Position numbers and translations under genes: made by a program | The notes under the pieces: model-generated | The model's input: only the letters and a program-made list of their open reading frames with translations | Database searches by the model: none | Told to the model about the DNA's origin: nothing | Part shown: one piece after another, positions 31,628 through 39,302 of the stretch | How positions within the stretch are numbered: the first letter of the stretch is position 1 | How the letters are laid out: each line of letters opens with the position of its first letter | Assembly: GCA_045578725.1 (NCBI GenBank) | Contig: JAZNKS010000096.1 | Coordinates: forward strand, 29,964 to 93,963 | Direction of reading: 5' to 3' | DNA: 64,000 nucleotides | Source: Flemingiibacterium sp045578725 | GTDB taxonomy: Bacteria; Bacillota; Clostridia; Oscillospirales; CAG-272

Positions 31628-33106
31628 TTATTCAGCGTCGAGAATACTCTGATAGATGTCTTCGTAGACGGTTTGTGCCCACGGCTCGAGGGCAGCCAGC
31701 TCCGAGGTAATCGTGTTGGTTGTTTTCATCAGCGCATTTGCGATGCTTCTCGCGCCGCCGAAGTTGAAGGTGTAAACCAGATCAAACACGCGGTTCTCAA
31801 ACAGAATGTCCAGAATCGCCTCCGATTCGTCATCGCGGGCGCGCTTGCGCGTCAGCTGTACATCATAGAAAGCGGGAATGATGTAATACTCTGCCGACGA
31901 TGCCATCGCTTCCAGAATGACGGAGGTGCGCTCGGGATCGGGCGCGGTACGCGGAACCATCCACATGGAGGACTTCCATTCCTGTGTGGTGGAAATGTAG
32001 CCATCCTGCGCCTCATCATATTTGGGATTGGGCAGGAATCCGAAGTCCGCATCCATATCGCGGAATTGATTCAGCGAGTTCAGGCATCCGCCGAAGAAGA
32101 GCGCACGGGATTCATTGAACACCTTGTACGCATAATTCCAGTTTGACAAATCATCCACTTTGCTCGGGATATCCCGGTTCGTGATGAGAACCTGTCCGGA
32201 GGAGAAGATATCATAAATCTTCATCAGCGCATTGATATTGCGCTCGGAATTGATGGTGAGGGTCAGCGAACCGTCGTCCTCCAGCGTGCCGAGCATACCG
32301 CCGGCCGGCCAGAGCATGGCGGCGGCTGAATTGCCCGAGGCTACCATTCCCCACTGATCCAGATAATCCACCTTGCTGTCGCCGTTGATGTCGCGGGTGA
32401 GATCGGAGCAGATCTTCTTCATGACATCGAGCGTCCATTTACCGTCATAGACCAGAGCATAGAGATCCTCGACCTTGTTCTCCTTCGCCAGCTCTTTGTT
32501 GAAGAAGATCGTCCAGGTTGCGTTGTCATCGACCAGATTGATCGAGCCGGCCATACCGTAATTCACGCCGCCAAGCGCCGCCTGATCCATGATAACGGAG
32601 TCCCAGTATTCGCGGGAAGTATCGATATAGGGCAGATCCTCTACCGCCAGGCCGTATAAGTATCCGTTCTGCATAATCTTGTCTGCCGTATGAACCAGCA
32701 CATCGTAGCTGTCATCCCCGGCCATGACCGACTGAGAAAAGAGACTCAGTAAGCTTGAGTTGGCTTCGAGGATCTGCGTGATCGTAATACCGTAAGCATC
32801 CTCAACGGCGGTATTGCGGTTATAAACCGCATCGTTGAGCGCATCGCCGTTCAATTCCTCGGTGTCAATTTCAAAGCTGTAATCGAGAGCGCCCTTGCTG
32901 TCGGTGGTCAGAATGCGGAATTCGTGCCCGCTGTAATCCTTTTTGGGAAGCGCATGGCTGATAATCTCCGGCTGTGTTTCGACCGTCGGTTCGGTGGTGG
33001 AATCCGCCGATGAAGTGTCGGTCACGCTCACCGCTTCACCACAGGATGCGAGTGTCAGCGCGCCGAGCAGGGCAAGAGCCAAAACGCGCCTTTTTTCTGT
33101 TTTCAT
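31628..33106 (-). CDS. Extracellular solute-binding lipoprotein
   Basis: A 492-residue lipoprotein with lipid Cys22 (lipobox LASC), a Ser/Thr/Val linker and a family 1-type binding domain (ALPKKDYSGHEFRILTTD; TSREYWDSVIMDQAALGGVNYGMAGSINLVDD; YDGKWTLDVMKKICSDLTRDINGD). It is the intact paralogue of the truncated gene at 28454. AGGAGG precedes ATG 33106 and an inverted repeat lies in the leader. The adjacent divergent AraC regulator is the best candidate controller. It has no permease partner nearby. Confidence 0.92.
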   Translation of the reverse strand: MKTEKRRVLALALLGALTLASCGEAVSVTDTSSADSTTEPTVETQPEIISHALPKKDYSGHEFRILTTDSKGALDYSFEIDTEELNGDALNDAVYNRNTAVEDAYGITITQILEANSSLLSLFSQSVMAGDDSYDVLVHTADKIMQNGYLYGLAVEDLPYIDTSREYWDSVIMDQAALGGVNYGMAGSINLVDDNATWTIFFNKELAKENKVEDLYALVYDGKWTLDVMKKICSDLTRDINGDSKVDYLDQWGMVASGNSAAAMLWPAGGMLGTLEDDGSLTLTINSERNINALMKIYDIFSSGQVLITNRDIPSKVDDLSNWNYAYKVFNESRALFFGGCLNSLNQFRDMDADFGFLPNPKYDEAQDGYISTTQEWKSSMWMVPRTAPDPERTSVILEAMASSAEYYIIPAFYDVQLTRKRARDDESEAILDILFENRVFDLVYTFNFGGARSIANALMKTTNTITSELAALEPWAQTVYEDIYQSILDAE

Positions 33107-33124
33107 TTTGCTTTCCTCCTTGAT

Positions 33125-33139
33125 CCGGAATATTTCCGG
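33125..33139 (-). promoter_or_regulatory. Inverted repeat in leader of binding-protein gene
   Basis: CCGGAA-TAT-TTCCGG, a perfect 6-bp inverted repeat between the likely -10 box (33161-33156, TATAAT on the minus strand) and the ribosome binding site. It could be an operator or short hairpin. Confidence 0.5.
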
Positions 33140-33166
33140 CGTTTTTTGCAGTTCTATTATAGCATA

Positions 33167-33195
33167 TTGACTTTTAAGAAAAAAGGTAGTATAAT
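33167..33195 (+). promoter_or_regulatory. Promoter for AraC regulator gene
   Basis: TTGACT (33167-33172), 17-bp spacer, TATAAT (33190-33195). It overlaps the start of the divergent binding-protein promoter, so the two genes are likely co-regulated. Confidence 0.8.
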
Positions 33196-33231
33196 ATAAA
33201 AAACCGCTCCGATTATCTGATTGAGGTCATT

Positions 33232-34002
33232 ATGAACATACAAAAAGAAGTCATTACCCATCTGCGCGTAAACCGTTACCGTGAAGCTTCCGTTGTCAAC
33301 CTGCCGCCGCGTCCGACCGCTTCCGTCGGTTATTTTGAAAGCGGGGAGGCGCGCTATACCGTCGGGCAGGAATCCTTCACCGTGCGCGCCGGGGACTGCG
33401 TGTTCGTACCGCGCGGCTGTCAGTACCGGATTTCGCATCTCGGCCCGACCGTCTACCTTTCCGCCCACTTCAATTTTATCTCCTCCAGCTCCTTCTTTGA
33501 GGGCCGGCGGATCCCGATTCAGGTTGTCCCCCATACAGACGGTGTGCATCCGCTGCTCTGCGGCATGAAGCAGGATCAGCAGGATCCCGCCCGCGTTCTG
33601 TCCTTTCTGTCGAAGTTTTACGCCCTCTGCGATGCGGTTCTGCCGCAGCTTGCCTGGGAGCCGCTTCCGAAGCACGATCCCCGCATCGAGAAAGCGCTGG
33701 AAATTCTGGATCGCGGCTACCGCGAAAAGATCAACATCGATGAGCTGGCCCGGCTCTGCTGCATGAGCGTTTCCCATTTTCACGCGCTGTTCAAAAAAGA
33801 AACCGGCACAACGCCGGTGGAATATCGGAACCACGCGGCCATTCTGAATGCCCAGCAGCTCCTGCTGGATGACCCTTCCCTTCCGATTGAAGAAGCCGCC
33901 TACGCCTGCGGATTTGAAAATACCGCCTATTTCCGCCGCGTTTTTCACGCCGAGACCGGTCTCTCCCCCCGCGCATACCGAAAAAGCGAGCTGTACCGAT
34001 AA
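33232..34002 (+). CDS. AraC family transcriptional regulator
   Basis: A 256-residue AraC-type regulator with an N-terminal cupin sensor (about 25-110; VGYFESGEARYTVGQESFTVRAGDCVFVPRG) and a C-terminal double helix-turn-helix (about 158-252; INIDELARLCCMSVSHFHALFKKETGTTPVEYR and YACGFENTAYFRRVFHAETGLSPRAYR). It is transcribed away from the solute-binding gene at 31628, sharing the promoter region, which points to control of that gene in response to a sugar. A multi-hairpin region follows its stop. Confidence 0.92.
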   Translation: MNIQKEVITHLRVNRYREASVVNLPPRPTASVGYFESGEARYTVGQESFTVRAGDCVFVPRGCQYRISHLGPTVYLSAHFNFISSSSFFEGRRIPIQVVPHTDGVHPLLCGMKQDQQDPARVLSFLSKFYALCDAVLPQLAWEPLPKHDPRIEKALEILDRGYREKINIDELARLCCMSVSHFHALFKKETGTTPVEYRNHAAILNAQQLLLDDPSLPIEEAAYACGFENTAYFRRVFHAETGLSPRAYRKSELYR

Positions 34003-34008
34003 AAAAGG

Positions 34009-34180
34009 GAGCTGTTGCAAGTTGAAAACTTGCAACAGCTCTGGGCGTAAACGCGCAGGCGCTTTTGCGCCCGAATACATCGGTTTTTGTGTGCAAAGCA
34101 CACAAAAATGGAACCCTCAATGGGTTCCAAGATGTATTTACTGGGGGCTGTTGCATCTAAATGCAACAGCCCCTCCTTTT
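34009..34180. repeat. Array of hairpins between araC-like gene and radA
   Basis: Five hairpins lie in 170 bp. Stem 1 is GAGCTGTTGCAAG (34009-34021/34029-34041), stem 2 is imperfect (GGGCG...CGCCC, 34043-34072), stem 3 is TTTTTGTGTGC with AAA loop (34084-34108), stem 4 is TGGAACCC (34109-34116/34122-34129) and stem 5 is GGGGCTGTTGCAT (34144-34156/34161-34173). Stems 3 and 4 are enclosed by an outer AATACAT/ATGTATT pair (34074-34080/34132-34138). Stems 1 and 5 share GCTGTTGCA. Stem 5 with its T run can terminate plus-strand transcription; stem 1 has an A run before it and can terminate the minus-strand radA transcript. Confidence 0.8.
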
Positions 34181-34184
34181 TTGC

Positions 34185-35570
34185 TTATTCCTTTCCCACG
34201 CTGATCGAATCGAAGATGCTTCTTACCGGCACCAGCTTCACGCCGTCAAAGGACAGCGGCCGCCGGTCCAGATTGCGCGCAGGAACGATGATCCGCCGAA
34301 AGCCCAGGCGCACCGCCTCGCTGACCCGCTGTTCAAAATTCTGCACCGCCCGGCATTCACCGGCCAGACCGATCTCGCCAATGGCGATCAGATCGTCGGC
34401 TACCGGCTCATCCTTGATCGAGGAGATCAGCGCCATCGCCATGGCTAAATCCGCTGCCGGTTCATCGATATGCAGACCGCCGATAACATTCAGATAGACA
34501 TCGTTCACCGAGAAGCGGTATCCCAGCCGTTTTTCCAGCACGGCTAATATCAGGCACATCCGGTTGTAATCGATGCCGTTGGAGGTGCGGCGGGGAGATG
34601 GATAGGAGGTCTGCGCCACCAGCGCCTGCACCTCCGCGATGATCGGCCGCGTGCCCTCCATCACGCAGACCGCACAGCTTCCCGATACGCCGACCGGCCG
34701 GCCCGCCAGCAGAGCCTCGGAGGGGTTGGCAACCTCATCAAGCCCGCAGTCGGACATTTCAAACATACCGATCTCGTTGGTGGAGCCGAAGCGGTTCTTG
34801 ATCGCCCGGATGATCCGGTAAGAGCGGAGCTTTTCACCCTCGAAATAGAGGACCGCGTCCACCATATGCTCCAGTACCTTCGGGCCGGCGATTCCGCCCT
34901 CCTTGTTGACATGGCCGACCATGATGACCGAGATTCCTTCGTTCTTGGCCTTGGAGATGAAGGCAAGCGCCGATTCCCGCACCTGCGTCACGCTTCCGGG
35001 AGCGCTTGCAACGTGCTCATCGTACATCGTCTGAATGGAGTCGATGATCAGCACATCGGGATGGAGCTTGTCAATCTGCGGCAGAATCCGCGCCACATTG
35101 GTTTCGGTCAGCACATACAGACCGCCGCCCGATACCCCAAGCCGCTTGGCGCGGAGCTTGAGCTGGCCCTGTGATTCCTCACCGGAGATATAGAGCACCT
35201 TTCGCTTGTCGCCGCCGCTCAGGGATGAGCAGATCTGTAAAAGGAGCGTGGATTTACCGATACCCGGCTCACCGGCCAAAAGAACCGCTGATCCGTGCAC
35301 CAGACCGCCGCCCAGCACCCGATCCAGCTCGCCCATTCCGGTTGTGGTACGGATGAACGAGGGAAGCTCCAGATCGTCGAAGCGGATGACCTCGGATTCG
35401 TATTCGGGCGCGATCCGCTTGACGCGGCGGCCGGCGGCCGGAGCCTCTTCGATAATCGGCTCGCCCTCCTCCATCGTATTCCAGGCACCGCATCCGGGGC
35501 ATTTGCCGTACCACTTGGTGGTGGAATGACCGCATTCGGTGCAGGTGTAGATCGTTTTGGGTGATTTCAT
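34185..35570 (-). CDS. radA: DNA repair protein RadA
   Basis: A 461-residue RadA (Sms), a hexameric RecA-like ATPase that promotes branch migration in recombinational repair. It has an N-terminal zinc finger (C10, C13, C24, C27), Walker A EPGIGKST at 101-108, the RadA-specific KNRFGSTNEIG motif and a C-terminal Lon-like domain (NVIGGLHIDEPAADLAMAMAL). GAGGAG precedes ATG 35570. It has its own strong promoter, divergent from the tRNA-trpS unit. Confidence 0.97.
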   Translation of the reverse strand: MKSPKTIYTCTECGHSTTKWYGKCPGCGAWNTMEEGEPIIEEAPAAGRRVKRIAPEYESEVIRFDDLELPSFIRTTTGMGELDRVLGGGLVHGSAVLLAGEPGIGKSTLLLQICSSLSGGDKRKVLYISGEESQGQLKLRAKRLGVSGGGLYVLTETNVARILPQIDKLHPDVLIIDSIQTMYDEHVASAPGSVTQVRESALAFISKAKNEGISVIMVGHVNKEGGIAGPKVLEHMVDAVLYFEGEKLRSYRIIRAIKNRFGSTNEIGMFEMSDCGLDEVANPSEALLAGRPVGVSGSCAVCVMEGTRPIIAEVQALVAQTSYPSPRRTSNGIDYNRMCLILAVLEKRLGYRFSVNDVYLNVIGGLHIDEPAADLAMAMALISSIKDEPVADDLIAIGEIGLAGECRAVQNFEQRVSEAVRLGFRRIIVPARNLDRRPLSFDGVKLVPVRSIFDSISVGKE

Positions 35571-35605
35571 GGGATAGGCTCCTCATTTCTGTCATTTCTG
35601 CTATT

Positions 35606-35634
35606 ATTATACCGCAGATCGCCCCTCTTGTCAA
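35606..35634 (-). promoter_or_regulatory. radA promoter
   Basis: Minus strand TTGACA (35634-35629), 17-bp spacer, TATAAT (35611-35606). Confidence 0.88.
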
Positions 35635-35673
35635 CGAAGGATCTCACTTTTTCAAAAATATTTCAAAAACCCC

Positions 35674-35702
35674 TTGACAAACGCTCCCAAATGGTGTATA
35701 AT
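35674..35702 (+). promoter_or_regulatory. Promoter of tRNA-Leu/trpS unit
   Basis: TTGACA (35674-35679), 17-bp spacer, TATAAT (35697-35702), preceded by AAAACCCC and an A/T-rich tract. Confidence 0.9.
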
Positions 35703-35731
35703 AATATTCGTTGCAAGAGCAGCGCTCATAT

Positions 35732-35816
35732 GCGAGAGTGGCGGAACTGGCAGACGCGCACGTTTGAGGGGCGTGTAGTTTACACTGTACGGGTTCAAGT
35801 CCCGTTTCTCGCACCA
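35732..35816 (+). tRNA. tRNA-Leu, anticodon GAG
   Basis: An 85-nt gene including encoded CCA. Acceptor stem GCGAGAG/TTCTCGC, a D-arm, anticodon arm CACGT-TTGAGGG-GCGTG with GAG at the anticodon, a long variable arm (GTAGTTTACACTGTA region) typical of class II Leu tRNA, and the T arm CGGG-TTCAAGT-CCCG. It reads CUC/CUU codons. Confidence 0.93.
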
Positions 35817-35839
35817 GCAGGTCGCCGGTGGCGACCTGC
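35817..35839 (+). repeat. Hairpin directly after tRNA
   Basis: A 10-bp perfect stem (GCAGGTCGCC/GGCGACCTGC) with loop GGT begins at the base after CCA. It may mark a processing site or stabilise the precursor 3' end. Confidence 0.75.
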
Positions 35840-35841
35840 GA

Positions 35842-35869
35842 AAAAAAACACCCCACCGGGGTGTTTTTT
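35842..35869 (+). terminator. Terminator between tRNA-Leu and trpS
   Basis: Stem AACACCCC/GGGGTGTT with ACC loop and a T run. It should end most tRNA transcripts, leaving trpS to read-through or an unseen promoter. Confidence 0.9.
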
Positions 35870-35912
35870 GTTTTCCGATTTCATTATATCCAGACAGGAG
35901 ATAACCATAGCC

Positions 35913-37007
35913 ATGGGAAAAATCATTTTAACCGGTGACCGTCCGACCGGTCGTCTTCACATCGGCCACTATGTCGGCTCGCTCCGCCGCCGTGTCGAGC
36001 TTCAGAATTCCGGCGCATACGATAAAATTTACATCATGATCGCCGATGCACAGGCGCTGACCGACAACGCCGACAATCCCGAAAAGGTCCGCCAGAACAT
36101 CATCGAGGTCGCCCTCGACTATCTCTCCTGCGGTCTGGATCCGGCCAAGTCCACTCTGTTCATCCAGTCGCAGATCCCCGAGCTGACCGAGCTTTCCTTC
36201 TATTACATGAATTTAGTCACAGTATCCCGCCTCCAGCGCAATCCCACCGTCAAGGCGGAAATCCAGATGCGCAACTTTGAAACGAGCATCCCCGTCGGCT
36301 TCTTCACCTATCCGATCAGCCAGGCGGCCGACATCACCGCCTTCAAGGCGACCACCGTTCCGGTCGGTGAGGATCAGCTGCCCATGATTGAGCAGACCCG
36401 CGAGATCGTCCGCAAGTTCAATGATGTCTACGGCGGCGGCCAAACCGTCCTCGTGGAACCCGATGCCCTTCTGCCCACCGAAGCGGCCGCACGCCGGCTT
36501 CCCGGCACCGACGGCTCGGCCAAGATGTCCAAGTCCCTCGGCAACTGCATCTATCTGTCCGACACCCCGGCCGATCTGAAGACCAAGGTCATGAGTATGT
36601 TCACCGACCCCGATCACATCAGGATCACCGATCCGGGCAAGATCGAAGGCAACACCGTCTTCACTTATCTCGATGCCTTTGCAAAGGATGCACACTTTGC
36701 CGAGTATCTGCCCGATTATGCCAACCTCGATGAATTGAAGGCCCACTATCAGCGCGGCGGCCTTGGCGATGTCAAGGTCAAGAAGTTCCTTCTGGCCGTG
36801 CTGGAGGAAACCCTCGCCCCGATCCGCGCCCGCCGCGCCGAATATCAGAAGGATATCGCCGGCGTGTACGGGATTCTGAAAAAAGGCAGCGAGGCTGCAC
36901 GCGAAACGGCCGCCGCTACCCTGTCGGATGTCAAGGCCGCCATGCGCATCAATTATTTCGATGACGATGCACTGATCGCCGCCCAGGCCGAAAAATATCA
37001 GGCCTGA
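35913..37007 (+). CDS. trpS: Tryptophan--tRNA ligase
   Basis: A 364-residue class Ic tryptophanyl-tRNA synthetase. The HIGH-type motif is LHIGH (15-19) and the KMSKS motif is AKMSKSLGN near residue 205. There is GDRPTGRLHIGHYVGSL at the N-terminus, and QAADITAFKA, GEDQLPMIEQTREIVR in the catalytic core. The start at 35913 follows CAGGAG by 12 nt, a long spacing. I find no T-box antiterminator between the tRNA terminator and the gene; only 43 bp are available. Confidence 0.96.
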   Translation: MGKIILTGDRPTGRLHIGHYVGSLRRRVELQNSGAYDKIYIMIADAQALTDNADNPEKVRQNIIEVALDYLSCGLDPAKSTLFIQSQIPELTELSFYYMNLVTVSRLQRNPTVKAEIQMRNFETSIPVGFFTYPISQAADITAFKATTVPVGEDQLPMIEQTREIVRKFNDVYGGGQTVLVEPDALLPTEAAARRLPGTDGSAKMSKSLGNCIYLSDTPADLKTKVMSMFTDPDHIRITDPGKIEGNTVFTYLDAFAKDAHFAEYLPDYANLDELKAHYQRGGLGDVKVKKFLLAVLEETLAPIRARRAEYQKDIAGVYGILKKGSEAARETAAATLSDVKAAMRINYFDDDALIAAQAEKYQA

Positions 37008-37044
37008 CCGGACACATAATTCCCGCACGAAAGGAGCTGAACCG

Positions 37045-37779
37045 ATGCGCCGGGAGTCAACTGGTTTCCCCTTCTGCGACCGCACGTTTGCCGAATCCCT
37101 GCTTGGGGAGCGGCCGGAATGTAAGGTCTACCGCACCCACGGCTCAACCGCACAGGGTATCGCCATGCTGCGCGGCGGCGCCTGCCCTGCCTATATTCTG
37201 GACGGCGGGAGCGAGATCGTCGCCGTCATCTGCCGCCGGGGAAATGGTGAATTCAAGCCCGTGCTCGGAGATCCCACGCGCCGGCTGTCCCAATCGGACA
37301 TTGCCGAGGCCGTGGATTTCTGGGAGAAGGACAACGATAATCAGTTCTTCAGTCTGTACGAAAAATCCTGCGGCGCGGTGATCTTCACCGACCGCGTCAC
37401 CGACGGCAAAAAGGAGCGGCTCTTTCTGCTGATCCGCATGAATCTCGGCCATTGCGGCCTTCCCAAGGGTCATGTAGAGAAGTTCGAAACCGAGGAGCAG
37501 GCCGCCATCCGCGAAATCGCGGAGGAAACCGGTGTCCATGCCAAGCTCTATGAAGGCTTCCGCGAGGTTGTCAGCTATCACATCACCCCCAAAACCGTCA
37601 AGGATTCGGTCTATTTCGTCGGCCGGTTCGACGATTCCGAGAGCGTGACCATCCAGCCCTCCGAAATCCGATCCTATCGCCTCTGTCCCTATGCCGAGGC
37701 GCGCGAGGCCATCACACACGATAATGACCGCGCCATGTTCGACCGCGCCGCCAAATGGCTGGCCGATCACGGAATCTGA
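37045..37779 (+). CDS. Nudix hydrolase with extra N-terminal domain
   Basis: A 244-residue protein. A complete Nudix box (GHVEKFETEEQAAIREIAEETGV) stands at about 145-167, where it would bind Mg and hydrolyse an X-linked nucleoside diphosphate. The N-terminal 100 residues (HGSTAQGIAMLRGGACPAYILDGGSEIVAVICRRGN) are not part of a usual Nudix domain and resemble no fold I know. Diadenosine tetraphosphate is a common substrate for this kind of box, but that is a guess. AAAGGAG precedes ATG 37045, and it probably shares the trpS transcript. Confidence 0.85.
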   Translation: MRRESTGFPFCDRTFAESLLGERPECKVYRTHGSTAQGIAMLRGGACPAYILDGGSEIVAVICRRGNGEFKPVLGDPTRRLSQSDIAEAVDFWEKDNDNQFFSLYEKSCGAVIFTDRVTDGKKERLFLLIRMNLGHCGLPKGHVEKFETEEQAAIREIAEETGVHAKLYEGFREVVSYHITPKTVKDSVYFVGRFDDSESVTIQPSEIRSYRLCPYAEAREAITHDNDRAMFDRAAKWLADHGI

Positions 37780-37781
37780 TT

Positions 37782-38117
37782 ATGAAGCGTATTCTGCCCC
37801 TGCTTTGTCCCATCGGCTACGGATTCTTCGCATCCCTCGGCATCCATTGCCTGATTAACCTCTTCGGTCTGGGCGCCTCCTTTGCACCGGCGCTGGGGCA
37901 TCCGCTCCGCTATCTGGCCCTCTGCGGCTTTCTGCTGCTTCTGTCCGCCGCTGCCATTATTGGCCTGCTGATTCTGAACACAAGCCTGCTGGATGCGCAT
38001 CCGAAGCCGGATTTCATCCCTCTTATTGAGCTGCTGTCGGGGCTGATTCTCACCGCCGTCGGCTGTGCACTCTGGCCGATCTTCTTTGACTGGCTCCGCA
38101 CCCTGTTTTTTGGATAA
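37782..38117 (+). CDS. Small integral membrane protein, 111 aa
   Basis: A 111-residue hydrophobic protein with three likely helices (about 5-30, 42-67, 83-105) and a DAHPKPDF loop. It begins 2 bp after the Nudix stop (TGATTATG), suggesting translational coupling. There is no known family that I can name. The gene ends at the terminator at 38121. Confidence 0.7.
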   Translation: MKRILPLLCPIGYGFFASLGIHCLINLFGLGASFAPALGHPLRYLALCGFLLLLSAAAIIGLLILNTSLLDAHPKPDFIPLIELLSGLILTAVGCALWPIFFDWLRTLFFG

Positions 38118-38120
38118 AGA

Positions 38121-38179
38121 AAGCCTGTACCCGGGCGTGATACTCGTAACGAGCCGCACGCCTGCGTACAGGCTTTTTC
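38121..38179. terminator. Long-hairpin terminator between convergent genes
   Basis: AAAGCCTGTAC (38121-38131) pairs with GTACAGGCTTT (38167-38177), enclosing a partly paired 35-nt loop, with A run before and T run after, so it is usable on both strands. Confidence 0.8.
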
Positions 38180-38610
38180 TATTCTTCTGCTTTCCAATAC
38201 CGATCCCCCAGCCGCTCGGCCTGCGCTTCAAACCAGATCGCGCTGTAGGGTGTTTTCGGCGGATGGCCGGACCGGATCCGATGCCGACGGAAATGGTAGC
38301 GGATCGCGCTGGGAATCGTCACGAGCGGCAGCATCAGCACGCCAAAGCGGATATTCTGAAGGCCGTGGCCCATCTCATGGGTCAGCAATTCCTCCCGCGG
38401 CTCCCGGTTCACAAGGAAGATCGGGCCCATTTCAAGCCCACCCCAATTCTCGCCCACCTCAAAATACAGACAGCAGCCCCATTTTTTCGGGCGTCTGCCG
38501 GACAGGATGAGAATCAGCGCCGTGACCAGGCCGATCGCCGTCAGCGGCAAGCCCCACGTCAGCGAAAGCGCCCAGAACAGCCGGGGATCCATTTGCCGAT
38601 TATGCTTCAT
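38179..38610 (-). CDS. Membrane protein with HEMGH zinc-protease motif, 143 aa
   Basis: A 143-residue protein with one or two N-terminal membrane helices (about 10-37) and a following segment REELLTHEMGHGLQNIRFG, where H78-E79-H82 form an HExxH zinc motif; E128 in WFEAQAERLG fits as a third ligand, as in gluzincin-type enzymes. A second hydrophobic segment lies at 88-103. The size is close to a minimal metalloprotease and it may be an active peptidase or a heat-shock-type M48 relative. AAAGGAGG precedes ATG 38610. Substrate unknown. Confidence 0.75.
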   Translation of the reverse strand: MKHNRQMDPRLFWALSLTWGLPLTAIGLVTALILILSGRRPKKWGCCLYFEVGENWGGLEMGPIFLVNREPREELLTHEMGHGLQNIRFGVLMLPLVTIPSAIRYHFRRHRIRSGHPPKTPYSAIWFEAQAERLGDRYWKAEE

Positions 38611-38736
38611 TGGCGCCTCCTTTCGATCAATAGCTTCCCCAATACCACCAAATTCGCTTCCTTTCGGGATTTTCGCGTATCAGCAAAAAAAATATTTGCA
38701 TTCACCGAAAATTCGACAATTTCCGCACATTGGATG

Positions 38737-38745
38737 TGGTATAAT
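38737..38745 (+). promoter_or_regulatory. Extended -10 promoter for DUF1273 gene
   Basis: TGGTATAAT (TG extension plus TATAAT, 38737-38745). No good -35 box at 17 bp; GACAAT is 19 bp upstream. Confidence 0.5.
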
Positions 38746-38809
38746 AATGCCATCACCAAAAACAACGCCGATTCCGGCGAAATCTGTCAAACAGGAAAGG
38801 AAATTAACG

Positions 38810-39301
38810 ATGAATCAAAACAAACTCTGTGCCATTCTTGGCGAAACCCCGGACGAACTCCCCTTCGGTTACGATGAGGATTACCCCACCTGTCTGCTGA
38901 TGAAGCAGCAGCTGGTCGCCTCGATTTTCGAGCTTTTCCAGCGCGGTGTGCGCAATTTTGTCTGTACCGGACGGCAGGGTGTCGAAATGTGGGCGGCCGA
39001 AGCCTGCATCGCCATGCGCGAGCTTGGCATGAAGCTCACGCTCACCTGCGTGCGTGAGGATGAATCGCTGGCGGACCGCTGGCATCCGGAGCGCCGCGAG
39101 CGCTATTTCCGGATACTGGAGGAAGCCGATCAAACCGTCGAGCGGCATCTGAACCCCGCGTCGGAGGATGAAAATCCCGAAACCTACATAAGCGATCACT
39201 TTGACTGCCTGCTGGTGATGGGAAATCCCGGCACCACCGATCTGATTGCCGAGGCCGAGCGGCGGAATCTCCCGATTCTGAAGCTCGATTACACCAAATA
39301 A
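38810..39301 (+). CDS. DUF1273/SLOG family protein (YpsA-like)
   Basis: A 163-residue Rossmann-like protein of the YpsA/DUF1273 group in the SLOG superfamily, whose members bind nucleotide-type ligands. It has GVRNFVCTGRQGVEMWAAEACIAMREL near the centre and SDHFDCLLVMGNPGTTDLIAEA near the C-terminus. YpsA affects cell division in Bacillus. AAAGGAAA lies before ATG 38810; the frame is open for about 100 codons upstream, through the promoter region. It ends tail to tail with a HAD gene, one base between stops. Confidence 0.85.
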   Translation: MNQNKLCAILGETPDELPFGYDEDYPTCLLMKQQLVASIFELFQRGVRNFVCTGRQGVEMWAAEACIAMRELGMKLTLTCVREDESLADRWHPERRERYFRILEEADQTVERHLNPASEDENPETYISDHFDCLLVMGNPGTTDLIAEAERRNLPILKLDYTK

Positions 39302-39302
39302 A

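Noticed and set aside
35870..35912. T-box leader for trpS
   Set aside because: Only 43 bp lie between the terminator and the gene; the T-box consensus (GGUGGNACCGCG) is absent.
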